This document shows positions 43,426 through 53,154 of a stretch of DNA of 64,000 nucleotides, in pieces. Made by a program: the position numbers and the translations under genes. The notes under the pieces were generated by a model. It did not search any database. It was given only the letters and a program-made list of their open reading frames with translations, and was not told the origin of the DNA. The first letter of the stretch is position 1, and the number at the start of each line of letters is the position of its first letter. Source of the DNA: Peptoniphilus phoceensis (lineage in GTDB: Bacteria > Bacillota > Clostridia > Tissierellales > Peptoniphilaceae); contig NZ_LN999809.1 of assembly GCF_001517665.2 (NCBI RefSeq), positions 248,001 through 312,000 on the forward strand, in the 5' to 3' direction.

Positions 43426-44235
43426 CTACTTAGTAGAAAGTTCTAGGGCTTCATCATAATATTTATCTAACTTACCTTCCTTTTCTAGTCTATCTAAAGT
43501 TTTGTTAACTGCTTCTAATAATTCTGTATCATTTTTATTTAGCCCAATTGCTGTGCCATCTAAGTCAGCATCAAAGAAGAATGAATCTTCGATTTTTAAA
43601 TTTTCGTTAGAAAGTTCATAATTGTCTCCAACACATTTTTCTACAATGATTCCATCAATAAGACCACCATCTAATTGAGCTACTAAATCAGGAGTTTTTG
43701 GAAGTGAAACAAGCTTTTTAATTTGCAAGTTTTTTCCAATATCTTCCTGACTAGTTGCAGTTTGAACACCAATTGTAAGATCCTTTAATGAATCTTTTTG
43801 AGTGTACTTTCCAAAGTCTTTTTTATTAACTAATAAATAATTTTTAGGTTCATAATAAACTTTAGAAAATGCCATGGATTTTTCTCTTTCAGAAGTTTTA
43901 GAAACTCCAGATATTGCAAGATCAATTACACCAGTATCTAAACTTGCGAGGACTGAAGAAAATTCCATATCAGAAATTTCAAGTTCAACACCAAGATCTT
44001 TTGCTATTTCTTTGCCTATAAAGACATCAAAGCCAAGAATTTCATCTTTTCCATTTATATTTTTGTGAAATTCAAAAGGTGGATAATTTGCATTGCAACC
44101 CATGACAATTTTTCCAGACTCTTTAATTTCATCAATTCTTGAATTAGAATTTTCCTTGGACTTATTAAAAAATATTATAAGACCAATTATAAGAACAGCC
44201 AAAATTATACTTGATATACTTATTATTTTTTTCAT
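43426..44235 (-). CDS. Amino-acid ABC transporter substrate-binding protein, membrane-anchored
   Basis: 269 residues, SBP_bac_3 family: GKIVMGCNANYPPFEF, GFDVFIGKEIAKDLG, LASLDTGVIDLAISGVSKTSER and TIGVQTATSQED line the two ligand lobes. The Arg and Asp that grip the amino group appear present (SKTSERE and the region near KTPDLVAQLDGG). The N-terminus is a long hydrophobic helix (about 6-24) without a lipobox Cys or clear signal-peptidase site, so it looks like an uncleaved anchor, unlike usual Gram-positive binding lipoproteins. First gene after the T-box. Confidence 0.9.
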   Translation of the reverse strand: MKKIISISSIILAVLIIGLIIFFNKSKENSNSRIDEIKESGKIVMGCNANYPPFEFHKNINGKDEILGFDVFIGKEIAKDLGVELEISDMEFSSVLASLDTGVIDLAISGVSKTSEREKSMAFSKVYYEPKNYLLVNKKDFGKYTQKDSLKDLTIGVQTATSQEDIGKNLQIKKLVSLPKTPDLVAQLDGGLIDGIIVEKCVGDNYELSNENLKIEDSFFFDADLDGTAIGLNKNDTELLEAVNKTLDRLEKEGKLDKYYDEALELSTK

Positions 44236-44253
44236 AATTTTTCCTCCATAAAA

Positions 44254-44468
44254 TAAAAAAAATCGCCTCTATGAAAGAGGCGAAGTCCGCGGTACCACTC
44301 TAATTATCTTTTAGATATCTCAAAACTTTAAGGCAGTTAACCTCTGTAAATACTAATTTCCTTACAGAATCTCTGTGGTTCTATTATATTCTTTCCACTT
44401 ACAGGCTTTCAGCTAACCCTGCTCTCTAAAAAGTTTATGAGAATACTTTTTGTCCACTTCATTGATTT
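44254..44468 (-). promoter_or_regulatory. T-box riboswitch, probable arginine specifier AGA (ABC transporter leader)
   Basis: On the minus strand, core AGAGTGGTACCGCGG at 44287-44301; terminator TCGCCTCT/AGAGGCGA (44276-44283 with 44263-44270) then a U tract. In stem I, base helix GTGG/CCAC (3' strand at 44375-44378) and upper helix TATTCT/AGAATA bracket a loop in which the triplet plus purine before CCAC is AGA-A (AGA at 44380-44382). AGA is an Arg codon. Specifier placement is by hand alignment with the ileS leader. Confidence 0.85.
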
Positions 44469-44474
44469 CACAAT

Positions 44475-44503
44475 ACATTACTATGATAAATTATTTTTGT
44501 CAA
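44475..44503 (-). promoter_or_regulatory. Promoter of the ABC transporter operon
   Basis: Minus strand -35 TTGACA (44498-44503), 17-bp spacer, -10 TAATGT (44475-44480). Confidence 0.7.
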
Positions 44504-44636
44504 GTCTTTTTATAAATATTTTAAAAATTATTTTAGATAAAGATTAAATTCAATTTTTTAAAAAATTTTTATTTTTGACATAATATAGATAGAATTTCGT
44601 AAAAAAGATTTTATAAAGAATTTTTAAAAATTTTAC
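44504..44636. other. AT-rich spacer between divergent T-box promoters
   Basis: About 130 bases with no gene. It contains a stray TTGACA at about 44575-44580 without a matching -10 box. No operator was identified. Confidence 0.5.
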
Positions 44637-44665
44637 TTGACAAAATAAATTTAACTTGTTAGGAT
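44637..44665 (+). promoter_or_regulatory. Promoter of argGH
   Basis: -35 TTGACA (44637-44642), 17-bp spacer, extended -10 TGtTAGGAT (hexamer 44660-44665). Confidence 0.75.
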
Positions 44666-44671
44666 ATCAAA

Positions 44672-44890
44672 CAATAAAAGTTTTGAAAAGCGAAGTAAAA
44701 TTATCCAAGACTTGAAGAGAGTTTTCGTTTGCTGGGAGAAAATAGGGAGGATAATTTGAAATAGGAGCTTGGAACTGGCATCTCGATATTTAGATTTGCC
44801 CGGTTATGCGTTATAGTTTTTGAGGTATAGAAATATACAAATTTGGGTGGTACCACGTTCTTCGTCCCTTGATAGGGGCGATTTTTTTAT
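44672..44890 (+). promoter_or_regulatory. T-box riboswitch, probable arginine specifier AGG (argGH leader)
   Basis: Core TGGGTGGTACCACG at 44844-44857; terminator CGTCCC (44863-44868) with GGGGCG (44875-44880) then T7. Stem I: base helix AAGC (44688-44691) with GCTT (44767-44770), AGTA loop-E motif at 44694-44697, upper helix AAATTATCC with GGATAATTT (44749-44757). The triplet before the purine preceding GCTT is AGG (44763-44765), an Arg codon, which agrees with the genes controlled. Confidence 0.88.
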
Positions 44891-44950
44891 ACTTTTTTTT
44901 GAGTCTCAAAGTAAGCTGTCCTAACATAAGATTTTATTTGGAGGAAAAAA

Positions 44951-46171
44951 ATGAAAAATACAAATTATAAAAAAATTGCTCTAGCATATTCAGGTGGTCT
45001 TGATACTTCTATTATCATCCCATGGTTAAAAGAAAACTACAATTGTGAAGTTATCGCAGTAGTTGGAAATGTCGGCCAAGAAAAGGAACTTGAAGGTCTA
45101 GAAGAAAAAGCTATTAAAACAGGAGCTTCGAAAATTTATATAGTTGATCTTGTAGAAGAATATGTAAAAGATTTTGTATTCCCAACACTTAAAATGGGAG
45201 CAAAATATGAAAAAAATTATCTCTTGGGAACAGCCACTGCAAGACCTCTTATAGCAAAATCCTTAGTGGAAATTGCAAAGAAAGAAAATTGTGATGCAAT
45301 TTGTCATGGATGTACTGGAAAGGGAAATGATCAAATTCGTTTTGAAATGGGAATAAAGCATTTTGCTCCTGATATGCCTATTATTGCACCTTGGAGGATT
45401 TGGGACATTAAATCTCGTGAAGAAGAAATAGATTATGCAGAAGAACACAATATTCCGCTAAAGATTTCAAGAGAAACAAATTATTCAAAAGATTTAAATA
45501 TTATGCACTTATCTCATGAAGGATTAGATTTAGAAGATCCAAAAAATTATCCTGACTTTGATAAAATTTTGGAACTTTCAGTTTCTCCAATGAAGGCAAA
45601 AGATGAAGTTTGTGACATTGAAATAGAATTTAAAGCAGCAGAAGCTATTGCTGTTAATGGAAAAACAATGAGTCCTGCAGAAATTTTAAGCTATTTAAAT
45701 AAAGTTGGCGGTGAAAATGGAATTGGTATTGATGATATTGTTGAAAATCGTCTTGTTGGAATGAAAAGTCGTGGAGTTTATGAAAATCCAGCAGGAGCGA
45801 TACTTTATAAAGCATTAGAAATTTTAGAATCAATTACTCTTGATAAGGATTCATCACACTTAAAGAATTATCTTTCTATAAAATTTGCAGATCTTGTCTA
45901 CGATGGAAAGTGGTATTCAAATTCTATCAAGGGACTTTTAGCTTTTGCAGATGAAATTACAAAAAATGTAAGTGGAAAGGTTAAGTTAAAACTTTATAAG
46001 GGAAATATTATTCCAGCAGGGGTAGAGTCAAAGTATTCTCTATACAATGAAGATTTAGCTTCCTTTGGAGATGGAGCAGAAGATTTATATTCTCACAGTG
46101 ACGCCGATGGTTTTATCAATCTTTATTCTCTTCAAACGCTAGTTGATGCTAAGATAAATAAAGGAGTTTAA
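44951..46171 (+). CDS. argG: Argininosuccinate synthase
   Basis: 406 residues. It joins citrulline and aspartate with ATP to give argininosuccinate. N-terminal PP-loop [17 protein letters not shown] (about 12-28), then [13 protein letters not shown] and the citrulline/aspartate-binding [15 protein letters not shown] region. It is of normal length. GGAGG lies before the ATG. It leads the argGH operon behind an Arg T-box; the upstream genes to make citrulline are not in the window. Confidence 0.96.
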   Translation: MKNTNYKKIALAYSGGLDTSIIIPWLKENYNCEVIAVVGNVGQEKELEGLEEKAIKTGASKIYIVDLVEEYVKDFVFPTLKMGAKYEKNYLLGTATARPLIAKSLVEIAKKENCDAICHGCTGKGNDQIRFEMGIKHFAPDMPIIAPWRIWDIKSREEEIDYAEEHNIPLKISRETNYSKDLNIMHLSHEGLDLEDPKNYPDFDKILELSVSPMKAKDEVCDIEIEFKAAEAIAVNGKTMSPAEILSYLNKVGGENGIGIDDIVENRLVGMKSRGVYENPAGAILYKALEILESITLDKDSSHLKNYLSIKFADLVYDGKWYSNSIKGLLAFADEITKNVSGKVKLKLYKGNIIPAGVESKYSLYNEDLASFGDGAEDLYSHSDADGFINLYSLQTLVDAKINKGV

Positions 46172-46172
46172 T

Positions 46173-47543
46173 ATGTATTTATGGGGATCTCACTTAGAAG
46201 GGCTAGAGGATTTTACTCATCAATTTAACAAGTCCATAGATTTTGACAAAATTTTATTTGAAGAAGATATTAGAGGCTCTCTTGCACATGTTGAGATGCT
46301 CTCTAAACAAGAAATTATAAGTAAAGAGGATTGTAAAATAATTTCTAATGAGTTAAAAAATATTTTACAAGAAATTAAAAATAAAGAGTTAGAAATAAAT
46401 TTAAATGAAGAAGATATTCACTCTTTTGTTGAAAATGAACTTACAAAAAGAGTTGGAAATGTGGGGAAAAAACTCCACACTGCAAGATCTAGAAATGATC
46501 AGTGTGCTGTGGATTTAAGACTTTATTCCAAAAAAGTTTTAGGTGAAATTAAAGAAGATATCTTAAATCTCATTAAAGTAATTATTGAAATTGCTGAAGA
46601 AAATAAAAAAACAATTATGCCAGCTTTTACTCACATGCAACATGCACAAGTTACAAGTTTTGCTCATTATATCTTATCCTATGCTCAGATGTTAAAAAGA
46701 GATTTAGAAAGACTTTATGATACAAATGAAAGGCTTGATGAAAATCCTTTGGGTTCTTGTGCTCTTGCAACGACAAGTTTTAATATAGATAGGTTTATGA
46801 CTAGTGAAAAACTTGGATTTAAAAAGCCAACAGAAAATTCTATGGATTCAGTTTCTGATAGAGATTATGTACTTGAAATTTTATTTAACAATTCCTTAAT
46901 TATGACTCACTTGTCAAGACTCTGTGAAGAGTTAATTTACTTTTCCAGCAGCGAGTATAATTTTATTAAATTTTCAGGAAAATTTTCTACAGGATCAAGT
47001 ATAATGCCTCAAAAGAAAAATCCAGACATGGCAGAGTTAGTTAGGGGAAAAAGTGGCAGAGCTTTTGGAGATCTCTTTACAGTTTTTACAATTTTAAAAG
47101 GGACAACTCTTGCATACAACAAGGACTTTCAAGAAGATAAGGAGGCGCTTTTTGACTCAGTAAAAACAACTTCATCTTGTCTAAAAATTATGAGTGCAAT
47201 AATAGAAAGTCTAGAACTTAATAAAAAGAAGATGAGAGAGTCGGCAGAACTAGGTTATTTAAATGCGACAGATCTTGCAGACTATCTAGTTGTAAAGGGT
47301 CTTGCCTTCAGGGAAGCCTATGACCTTGTGGGTCAAATTGTAAATTATGCTTTGAAAAATAATTTAAAATTAGAAGATATTTCATTAGAAAAATACAAAG
47401 ATTTTAGTGAGATTTTTGGAGAAGATCTTTTTGATTTTATTGAAATTGAAAATTCTTTAAAAAATAGAAAAGTTTACGGTGGACCTGCAGAAGAAGCTGT
47501 GAAAATACAAATTAAAAATTTAAAAAAGTCATTAAATTTATAA
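46173..47543 (+). CDS. argH: Argininosuccinate lyase
   Basis: 456 residues of the fumarase/aspartase superfamily, cleaving argininosuccinate to arginine and fumarate. HTARSRNDQ, FTHMQHAQVTSFAHY and the flexible catalytic signature GSSIMPQKKNPD (with the catalytic Ser) are all present. It starts one base after the argG stop, so translation is coupled. Followed by a perfect terminator hairpin. Confidence 0.96.
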   Translation: MYLWGSHLEGLEDFTHQFNKSIDFDKILFEEDIRGSLAHVEMLSKQEIISKEDCKIISNELKNILQEIKNKELEINLNEEDIHSFVENELTKRVGNVGKKLHTARSRNDQCAVDLRLYSKKVLGEIKEDILNLIKVIIEIAEENKKTIMPAFTHMQHAQVTSFAHYILSYAQMLKRDLERLYDTNERLDENPLGSCALATTSFNIDRFMTSEKLGFKKPTENSMDSVSDRDYVLEILFNNSLIMTHLSRLCEELIYFSSSEYNFIKFSGKFSTGSSIMPQKKNPDMAELVRGKSGRAFGDLFTVFTILKGTTLAYNKDFQEDKEALFDSVKTTSSCLKIMSAIIESLELNKKKMRESAELGYLNATDLADYLVVKGLAFREAYDLVGQIVNYALKNNLKLEDISLEKYKDFSEIFGEDLFDFIEIENSLKNRKVYGGPAEEAVKIQIKNLKKSLNL

Positions 47544-47562
47544 AAAATATATAGAAATTTTC

Positions 47563-47590
47563 AAATAAGGTCTTGGACCTTATTTTTTTC
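47563..47590 (+). terminator. Terminator after argGH
   Basis: AAATAAGGTC (47563-47572) pairs perfectly with GACCTTATTT (47576-47585) and continues into T. Confidence 0.9.
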
Positions 47591-47683
47591 TTTTTTAAAA
47601 TGGATTTAAATATAAATACAATTTAAATTGTAGGTCTCTATGATGATGACAATATATTAATGAATAATATTATACAAAAAGTA

Positions 47684-47712
47684 TTGACAAAAGTGTAAAT
47701 ATTAAATATTCT
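47684..47712 (+). promoter_or_regulatory. Promoter of the ArsR-helicase operon
   Basis: -35 TTGACA (47684-47689), 17-bp spacer, -10 TATTCT (47707-47712). Just downstream lies the palindrome TAATATATATTA (about 47720-47731), a plausible operator for the regulator. Confidence 0.55.
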
Positions 47713-47769
47713 AAGTATATAATATATATTAATAATCAATTTAAATTTATAAATATTTGGAGGCTTAAA

Positions 47770-48051
47770 TTGAAAAAGAAAATCAATAATTTAGAAAACA
47801 CAGCCGAAATTTTGAAAGTGATGGCTCATCCAGTAAGACTTAGTATTATTAAAAATTTAATTGAAAATGGTCCTTCAAATGTTGGGTCACTTCAAGAAAA
47901 ATTTCACATTCCTCAGCCAACAGTTTCGTCTCATTTGGGAAAACTTAGACGTGCAGGAATATTAAATAGTGATAGAAATGGAACTGAAATCTTTTATAAA
48001 GTTGAAAACGAATTTATTTTGAACTTAGCAAAAACACTTTTTAATAAGTAA
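47770..48051 (+). CDS. ArsR/SmtB-family transcriptional regulator
   Basis: 93 residues, nearly all winged helix: ILKVMAHPVRLSIIKNLIENG, VGSLQEKFHIPQPTVSSHLGKLRRAGIL and a beta-wing DRNGTEIFYKV. The protein has no Cys, so the classic metal site of ArsR is absent and another signal is likely. The TTG start at 47770 is supported by GGAGG (47759-47763). It is 14 bases from the helicase gene and probably cotranscribed with it. Confidence 0.88.
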   Translation: MKKKINNLENTAEILKVMAHPVRLSIIKNLIENGPSNVGSLQEKFHIPQPTVSSHLGKLRRAGILNSDRNGTEIFYKVENEFILNLAKTLFNK

Positions 48052-48065
48052 ATTTTGGAGAATTT

Positions 48066-50999
48066 ATGGAATTAAATGAGGTTCAAAAAAGAGCAGTTTA
48101 TTCCATTGATAAAGATGTGACTCTAATGGCAGGAGCAGGAACTGGAAAGACCAGAGTTCTTACTAGTAGATTTATTAATATTGTAAAAAATAATATAAAT
48201 CCAAGGGAAATTTTAGCGATTACTTTTACAAAAAAAGCTGCTCAAGAAATGCTTGCTAGAATTTCAAAAGAATTAGTGGATAACAATATTGATTTTGATG
48301 ATAAAGTTTTAAATATTATGACTATCCACTCCTTTGCTCTTGAAATTGTTGAAAATTATTCTTTTTTACTGGGGATTAATCCAGGTTTTAAAATTTTGGA
48401 AGAAGAAGATTCTAAAATTTTTTTGAAAAGGGCTGTTCACGATGCTTTAAATACAATAGAAGACGAAAAATATAAGTCTTATTTACTAAATTTTAAGTCC
48501 AGTCCCTTTGAAGAAGAGAATAATTTTTTCAATCTTTATTGTGAGTTTAAAAATAACAATTTGGATTTTCAAGATATTCTTTCAAAAAGTTTAAATTTTT
48601 CTAAGTCTAATGTGACTTTTAAGGATTTATTATTGCTTTTGGAAGATTATAGATCTGCTAATGGAAAGAAATTTTCTGCTTTTTATGATGAAAATATTGA
48701 AAATCTTAAAAAAATTGAAGTTTATAATTTAGAAACTCTAGATGAAATAGAAAAAAATCTTGGGACTTCTAAAAAATACACTGACAAAATCAATGGAATA
48801 AAGGAAATTATTCAAGACCTAAAAAAAGATTTAGAATGTGAAAACAAGGACTATTATAATGTAATTATTACAATATTAAAAGAAATTGATAAAAATTATA
48901 GAAATTTTAAAAGCATAAACAAAAGTCTGGACTATAATGACATAATTTCTTATTCAGAAAAAATATTAAAAAATCCTTTTGTGCAAAAGGAACTTCAAGA
49001 GAGATACTCTTATATTTTAGTTGATGAATATCAAGATACAAATGAGATTCAAAATGAAATTATAAGTGCTTTTTCCTCATCAAATCTTTTTATTGTTGGA
49101 GATCCAAAACAATCGATTTATGCCTTTAGAGGAACAGACTTGGCTTCTTATTTTTCCTTTGCTAGTGGAGTTGAAGATAGAGGTCTATCTCTTGTAATGA
49201 ATAAAAATTATAGAAGCGATGGAGAAATTGTTAAATTTATAAATAAAACTTTTGAAAATTTAATTAAGCCCTATGACGAAATGGAATTTAATTTAGAAAA
49301 TGGTGGAGGAGTTTATTTATATAATTCAGCTGAAAATTTTGAAATTGCAGACTTGGTAAAGGACCTTCTAAATAAATATGATTCAAAAGATATTGCAATC
49401 TTATCTAGATCCAATGCACAAATAGAGGAAATTGGAGAAATTTTATCTGCTAGAAATATTAATTTTAACAAAGGAGATAGAAAGTTAGAGGAGATTGAAG
49501 TTTTAAGAGTAACAAAAAATATTTTAGTAGTTCTTTACAGTCCCAAGGAGTTTGTGGAAACTTTATCTCTATTTAATTCGAAGTTATTAAAATTTAAATT
49601 TGAGGATATAATTGGAATTTTGAACTCAGGAATTGACAACTCTAATGACTTATTTAATTATGAGTCCTCAAATAAAAATATAAATAAATTTTTAAGATTT
49701 TTATCTGATTTAAGAGATAAGTCCAAATATCTTATGCTTGATGAAGTTATAGAAGAGATAATGAATTACTTTTATAATCTTGGAACTTTGGAAGAAAAAG
49801 ATTGGGAATACCTCTATATTTTTAAAGAAAAATCAAAGGAATTTATAGAAAAATTTTCAAATGATTATAGAAGCTATGAAAAATTTCTTGAGTCTTTGAC
49901 CTTTGAAGATCTTGGCGATGGAGTGAATTTACTTACTATTCACAAATCTAAGGGATTAGAATTTGATGCTCTTATAATTTCTCATATGGATAAGGCAAAA
50001 AAATTAACTTCAAACAAGAGAATTATTGTAGATAAGGATCTTGGACTTGGAATTAATTCAGATTTATCAAATTATTCCTACAAGGAAATTTCAAAAAAAA
50101 CAAGAGAAATTGATGAAGAAGAGGAAAAAAGAGTCCTTTATGTTGCCATGACTAGGGCAAAAAAAGAATTAATTTTATTTGGAAATTATGAAAAAGCAAA
50201 TTCTTCTTCATATTTTTCACTATTAAATGATGAAATAAAGTTAAAAGAATATGAATTATCTAATAGTAGAAAAAAATTATCTACAAAAAATAAAAACTTT
50301 AAGACACTTGACTTAGACTTTAAATTTGATAATAGGATTAGAGAATACTATACAGTAACAGATTTTATAAATTACAAGAGAAGTCCAAAAGATTTCTATT
50401 ATAAATATTTTCTAGGAGTTGATAATTACACAAAAGGCAAGGGGAAAAATCAAGTTATTGATCCAAAAACTCTTGGAAATATAATTCATTTATTTGCCTA
50501 TAAATATAGTAAAGATGATGTAAGTGAAAGAAATATTGATGAGCTTTTAAAGGATATTTTTTCATATTATGAAGAAGAAATTAATTTAGAAAAATTAAAT
50601 ATAGCAAGAAAACTAGCTTTAAACTACCTAGAAATGGAAGAAAAGGTTATAATAGATAAAGAGCTTTTATTTTACTATGATTTAGATGGTTTTCTTGTAA
50701 AGGGTTACATTGATCAAGTTCTTGAAAAAAATGGCGAATATTATATTGTTGATATAAAGACAAGTGATATGAATATAGAAGAACTAAAGGAAACTTATGA
50801 AAATCAATTAATACTTTATTCAGCAATTTATGAAAATTTATACAAAGTTAAAGTAAAAGCTGCATATATTTTTGATTTAAGGGGTAAAAATAAAATAGTT
50901 TTAGAGACAAATAATGAAAAATATAAAAAAATAATGGAAGAATTTTTAAATTACATTAAATTTTTAAGGTCTCACAGACTATTAAAGGATTATTTATAA
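48066..50999 (+). CDS. UvrD/AddA-like helicase with C-terminal PD-(D/E)XK nuclease domain
   Basis: 977 residues. SF1A helicase motifs run in order: [12 protein letters not shown] (Walker A), [14 protein letters not shown] (II), [15 protein letters not shown] (III), [17 protein letters not shown] (V) and [15 protein letters not shown] (VI). The C-terminus holds a RecB-like nuclease: [22 protein letters not shown] with Asp and Lys of the active site. The plan is that of AddA, but it is about 200 residues shorter than typical AddA and no addB is adjacent. GGAGA lies before the ATG. Role probably in double-strand break processing. Confidence 0.88.
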   Translation: MELNEVQKRAVYSIDKDVTLMAGAGTGKTRVLTSRFINIVKNNINPREILAITFTKKAAQEMLARISKELVDNNIDFDDKVLNIMTIHSFALEIVENYSFLLGINPGFKILEEEDSKIFLKRAVHDALNTIEDEKYKSYLLNFKSSPFEEENNFFNLYCEFKNNNLDFQDILSKSLNFSKSNVTFKDLLLLLEDYRSANGKKFSAFYDENIENLKKIEVYNLETLDEIEKNLGTSKKYTDKINGIKEIIQDLKKDLECENKDYYNVIITILKEIDKNYRNFKSINKSLDYNDIISYSEKILKNPFVQKELQERYSYILVDEYQDTNEIQNEIISAFSSSNLFIVGDPKQSIYAFRGTDLASYFSFASGVEDRGLSLVMNKNYRSDGEIVKFINKTFENLIKPYDEMEFNLENGGGVYLYNSAENFEIADLVKDLLNKYDSKDIAILSRSNAQIEEIGEILSARNINFNKGDRKLEEIEVLRVTKNILVVLYSPKEFVETLSLFNSKLLKFKFEDIIGILNSGIDNSNDLFNYESSNKNINKFLRFLSDLRDKSKYLMLDEVIEEIMNYFYNLGTLEEKDWEYLYIFKEKSKEFIEKFSNDYRSYEKFLESLTFEDLGDGVNLLTIHKSKGLEFDALIISHMDKAKKLTSNKRIIVDKDLGLGINSDLSNYSYKEISKKTREIDEEEEKRVLYVAMTRAKKELILFGNYEKANSSSYFSLLNDEIKLKEYELSNSRKKLSTKNKNFKTLDLDFKFDNRIREYYTVTDFINYKRSPKDFYYKYFLGVDNYTKGKGKNQVIDPKTLGNIIHLFAYKYSKDDVSERNIDELLKDIFSYYEEEINLEKLNIARKLALNYLEMEEKVIIDKELLFYYDLDGFLVKGYIDQVLEKNGEYYIVDIKTSDMNIEELKETYENQLILYSAIYENLYKVKVKAAYIFDLRGKNKIVLETNNEKYKKIMEEFLNYIKFLRSHRLLKDYL

Positions 51000-51015
51000 T
51001 TTTAAAGGAGGAAAT

Positions 51016-52359
51016 ATGGATTATTCTAAGGAATATAAGGAAAAACTTATTTCAGTAAAAGAAGCTGCACAAATGGTAAAAGACAATATGTGGATTGACT
51101 ACGCTTGGGCTGCTAGTACACCTGTTGCTTTTGACAAAGCACTTGCTGAAAGACTTGATGAATTAAATGAAATTTATTTGAGAGGCGGCGTACTTCTTTG
51201 GGAACCAGAAGTATTTAAAAAAGATCCTGAAGGTGAAAAAGTTGTATGGAATTCTTGGCACGCTGGTGGACCTGATAGATCAAGAATTAACAAAACACCA
51301 GGAGGATTTTACGCTCCACTAAGATATTCTGAACTTCCAAGATGGTACAGAGAAAACTGTAAAGTTGATATAGCAGTTATTGTTACTCCTCCAATGGATA
51401 AGCATGGTAACTTCAACTTTGGACTTAATGCATCTCATTTAAGAGCAGTTACTGAAGTTGCTGACAAAGTTATTATAGAAATAAATGAAAATATGCCAAC
51501 TTGTCTTGGTGGATTTGAACATGAAATAAATATCAAAGATGTTGATTATATAATTGAAGGAGATAATCCTGAAATTGCAACACTTCCAAAGGGAAGTTTT
51601 GGCGATGTTGATAAAAAGGTTGCAGAATTAATTGTTGAAGAAATTCCTAACGGCGCAACACTTCAACTTGGAATTGGTGGAATGCCAAATGCAGTTGGAT
51701 CTTTAATTGCAGATTCTGATTTAAAGGACCTTGGTGTTCATACAGAAATGTATGTTGATGCCTTTGTTGACATGGCTAAAAAAGGAAAAATTACAGGAGC
51801 TAAAAAGAATATTGATAGATTTAGACAAGCTTATGGATTTGCTGCAGGTTCAAAAGAAATGTATGAATATTTAAACTTTAATGCTGATGCAATGGCTGCA
51901 CCAGTTTCATACACTAATGATGCCAGAGTAATTGCTCAAATAGACAACTTCGTATCTATTAACAATGCAGTTAACGTAGACTTATTTGGACAAGTAAGTT
52001 CAGAATCTTCTGGAGCAAAACATATCTCTGGAGCAGGTGGACAACTTGACTTCGTTCTTGGAGCTTATTTATCTAAGGGTGGTAAATCATTTATCTGCTT
52101 ATCTTCTAAGTTTATGAACAAGAAAACAGGTAAAGAAGAATCAAGAATTGTTCCAAACTTTGAAACTTTCTCTGCAATAACAGCTGCAAGACCAAACACT
52201 CACTGGATTGTAACAGAATATGGTAAATACAACTGCAAGGGTCAATCAACTTGGCAAAGAGCAGAAGGTATTATAAATCTTGCTGCACCAGAATTTAGGG
52301 ATGATTTAATTAAAGAAGCAGAAAAGATGAATATTTGGAGAAGAACTAACAAAAGATAA
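51016..52359 (+). CDS. Butyryl-CoA:acetate CoA-transferase-type enzyme
   Basis: 447 residues of the acetyl-CoA hydrolase/transferase family (Cat1-like). The conserved [10 protein letters not shown] and the catalytic Glu in HTEMYVDAF (about Glu244) are present, as is GAGGQLDF in the C-terminal half. Closest in pattern to butyryl-CoA:acetate or 4-hydroxybutyrate CoA-transferases, which release butyrate as a fermentation product. AAAGGAGG lies before the ATG. Codon use is notably regular, suggesting high expression. Ended by its own terminator. Confidence 0.87.
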   Translation: MDYSKEYKEKLISVKEAAQMVKDNMWIDYAWAASTPVAFDKALAERLDELNEIYLRGGVLLWEPEVFKKDPEGEKVVWNSWHAGGPDRSRINKTPGGFYAPLRYSELPRWYRENCKVDIAVIVTPPMDKHGNFNFGLNASHLRAVTEVADKVIIEINENMPTCLGGFEHEINIKDVDYIIEGDNPEIATLPKGSFGDVDKKVAELIVEEIPNGATLQLGIGGMPNAVGSLIADSDLKDLGVHTEMYVDAFVDMAKKGKITGAKKNIDRFRQAYGFAAGSKEMYEYLNFNADAMAAPVSYTNDARVIAQIDNFVSINNAVNVDLFGQVSSESSGAKHISGAGGQLDFVLGAYLSKGGKSFICLSSKFMNKKTGKEESRIVPNFETFSAITAARPNTHWIVTEYGKYNCKGQSTWQRAEGIINLAAPEFRDDLIKEAEKMNIWRRTNKR

Positions 52360-52370
52360 TTATAATATAA

Positions 52371-52404
52371 AATGTCTTCTGATTTTTTCAGGAGGCATTT
52401 TTTT
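52371..52404 (+). terminator. Terminator after the CoA-transferase gene
   Basis: AATGTCTTCTGA (52371-52382) pairs with TCAGGAGGCATT (52388-52399, two wobbles), followed by T. Confidence 0.8.
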
Positions 52405-52603
52405 ATTTTTGAAGTAAAATTTTTTAAAGTTAATTTTTTTGGTTAGAATAATTAAAATAATTTAATAATTTTATAATTTACTTCAATAAAATTTCACATA
52501 CAGTATTTTTAATTTTCACATAGGAAATTTATAATTATAACAAATTTAATAAAAATTTAAAAAAGTCTTTGCATATTGCAAAAAATTATGATATATTAAA
52601 ATA
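52405..52603. other. AT-rich intergenic stretch with inverted repeats
   Basis: No gene is seen. It holds a perfect 10-bp inverted repeat TTGAAGTAAA (52409-52418) / TTTACTTCAA (52477-52486), and a small hairpin TTTGCA/TGCAAA (52568-52573 with 52577-52582) just before the CarD promoter. Confidence 0.5.
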
Positions 52604-52632
52604 TTTACTTTTCTAAAAAGCTCTGCTATACT
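52604..52632 (+). promoter_or_regulatory. Promoter of the CarD-like gene
   Basis: -35 TTTACT (52604-52609), 17-bp spacer, extended -10 TGcTATACT (hexamer 52627-52632), about 27 bases before the ATG. Confidence 0.7.
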
Positions 52633-52659
52633 AATAATAGGGACAATAGGAGGTAAAAT

Positions 52660-53142
52660 ATGTTTAATATTGGCGATAAGATTGTATATCCTATGCATGG
52701 AGCAGGCGAAATTGTGGCAATTGAAGAAAGAGAAATTCTTGGAAATGTTCATAAATACTACATAATGAGATTACCTATTAATGATTTGAAGGTAATGGTT
52801 CCTGTTAAAAATGCAGAAGAGATAGGTGTTAGAAACATTTCTGATGGTGAAACTATGAAAAAAGTTTTGGAAGCCCTATCTTCTGAAGTGGAAATTTCTA
52901 TGCCTAAAAATTGGAATAGGAGGTATAGATACAATCTTGACAAGATTAAATCTGGAGACTTAAAAGAAATTGCGGATGTTGTTAGATGTCTTGAAAACCT
53001 AGATAGAGAAAAATCTTTGTCGACAGGTGAAAGGAAAATTTTAACTGAAGCAAAGCAAATTATAGTTTCAGAGATGGTTCTTGTTTTTGACAAAAAAGTA
53101 GAAGAAGTGACAAAATTAATTGATGATGCCATTTTTGGATAA
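52660..53142 (+). CDS. CarD/CdnL-family transcription regulator
   Basis: 160 residues. The N-terminal Tudor-like RNA-polymerase interaction domain (FNIGDKIVYPMHGAGEIVAIEE, about 2-23, with the following strands) binds the beta subunit in known CarD proteins. The C-terminal helical domain (about 70-158; WNRRYRYNLDKIKSGDLKEIA) contacts promoter DNA near -10. CarD stabilises open complexes at rRNA and other promoters. AGGAGG lies before the ATG. It is followed after 12 bases by the PIN/TRAM gene. Confidence 0.92.
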   Translation: MFNIGDKIVYPMHGAGEIVAIEEREILGNVHKYYIMRLPINDLKVMVPVKNAEEIGVRNISDGETMKKVLEALSSEVEISMPKNWNRRYRYNLDKIKSGDLKEIADVVRCLENLDREKSLSTGERKILTEAKQIIVSEMVLVFDKKVEEVTKLIDDAIFG

Positions 53143-53154
53143 GGAGGGATTTTT

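Noticed and set aside
52409-52486. Perfect 10-bp inverted repeat as an insertion-element end
   Set aside because: The arms are only 68 bp apart start to start, enclose no open frame, and no target duplication is visible; chance or a regulatory role is as likely.
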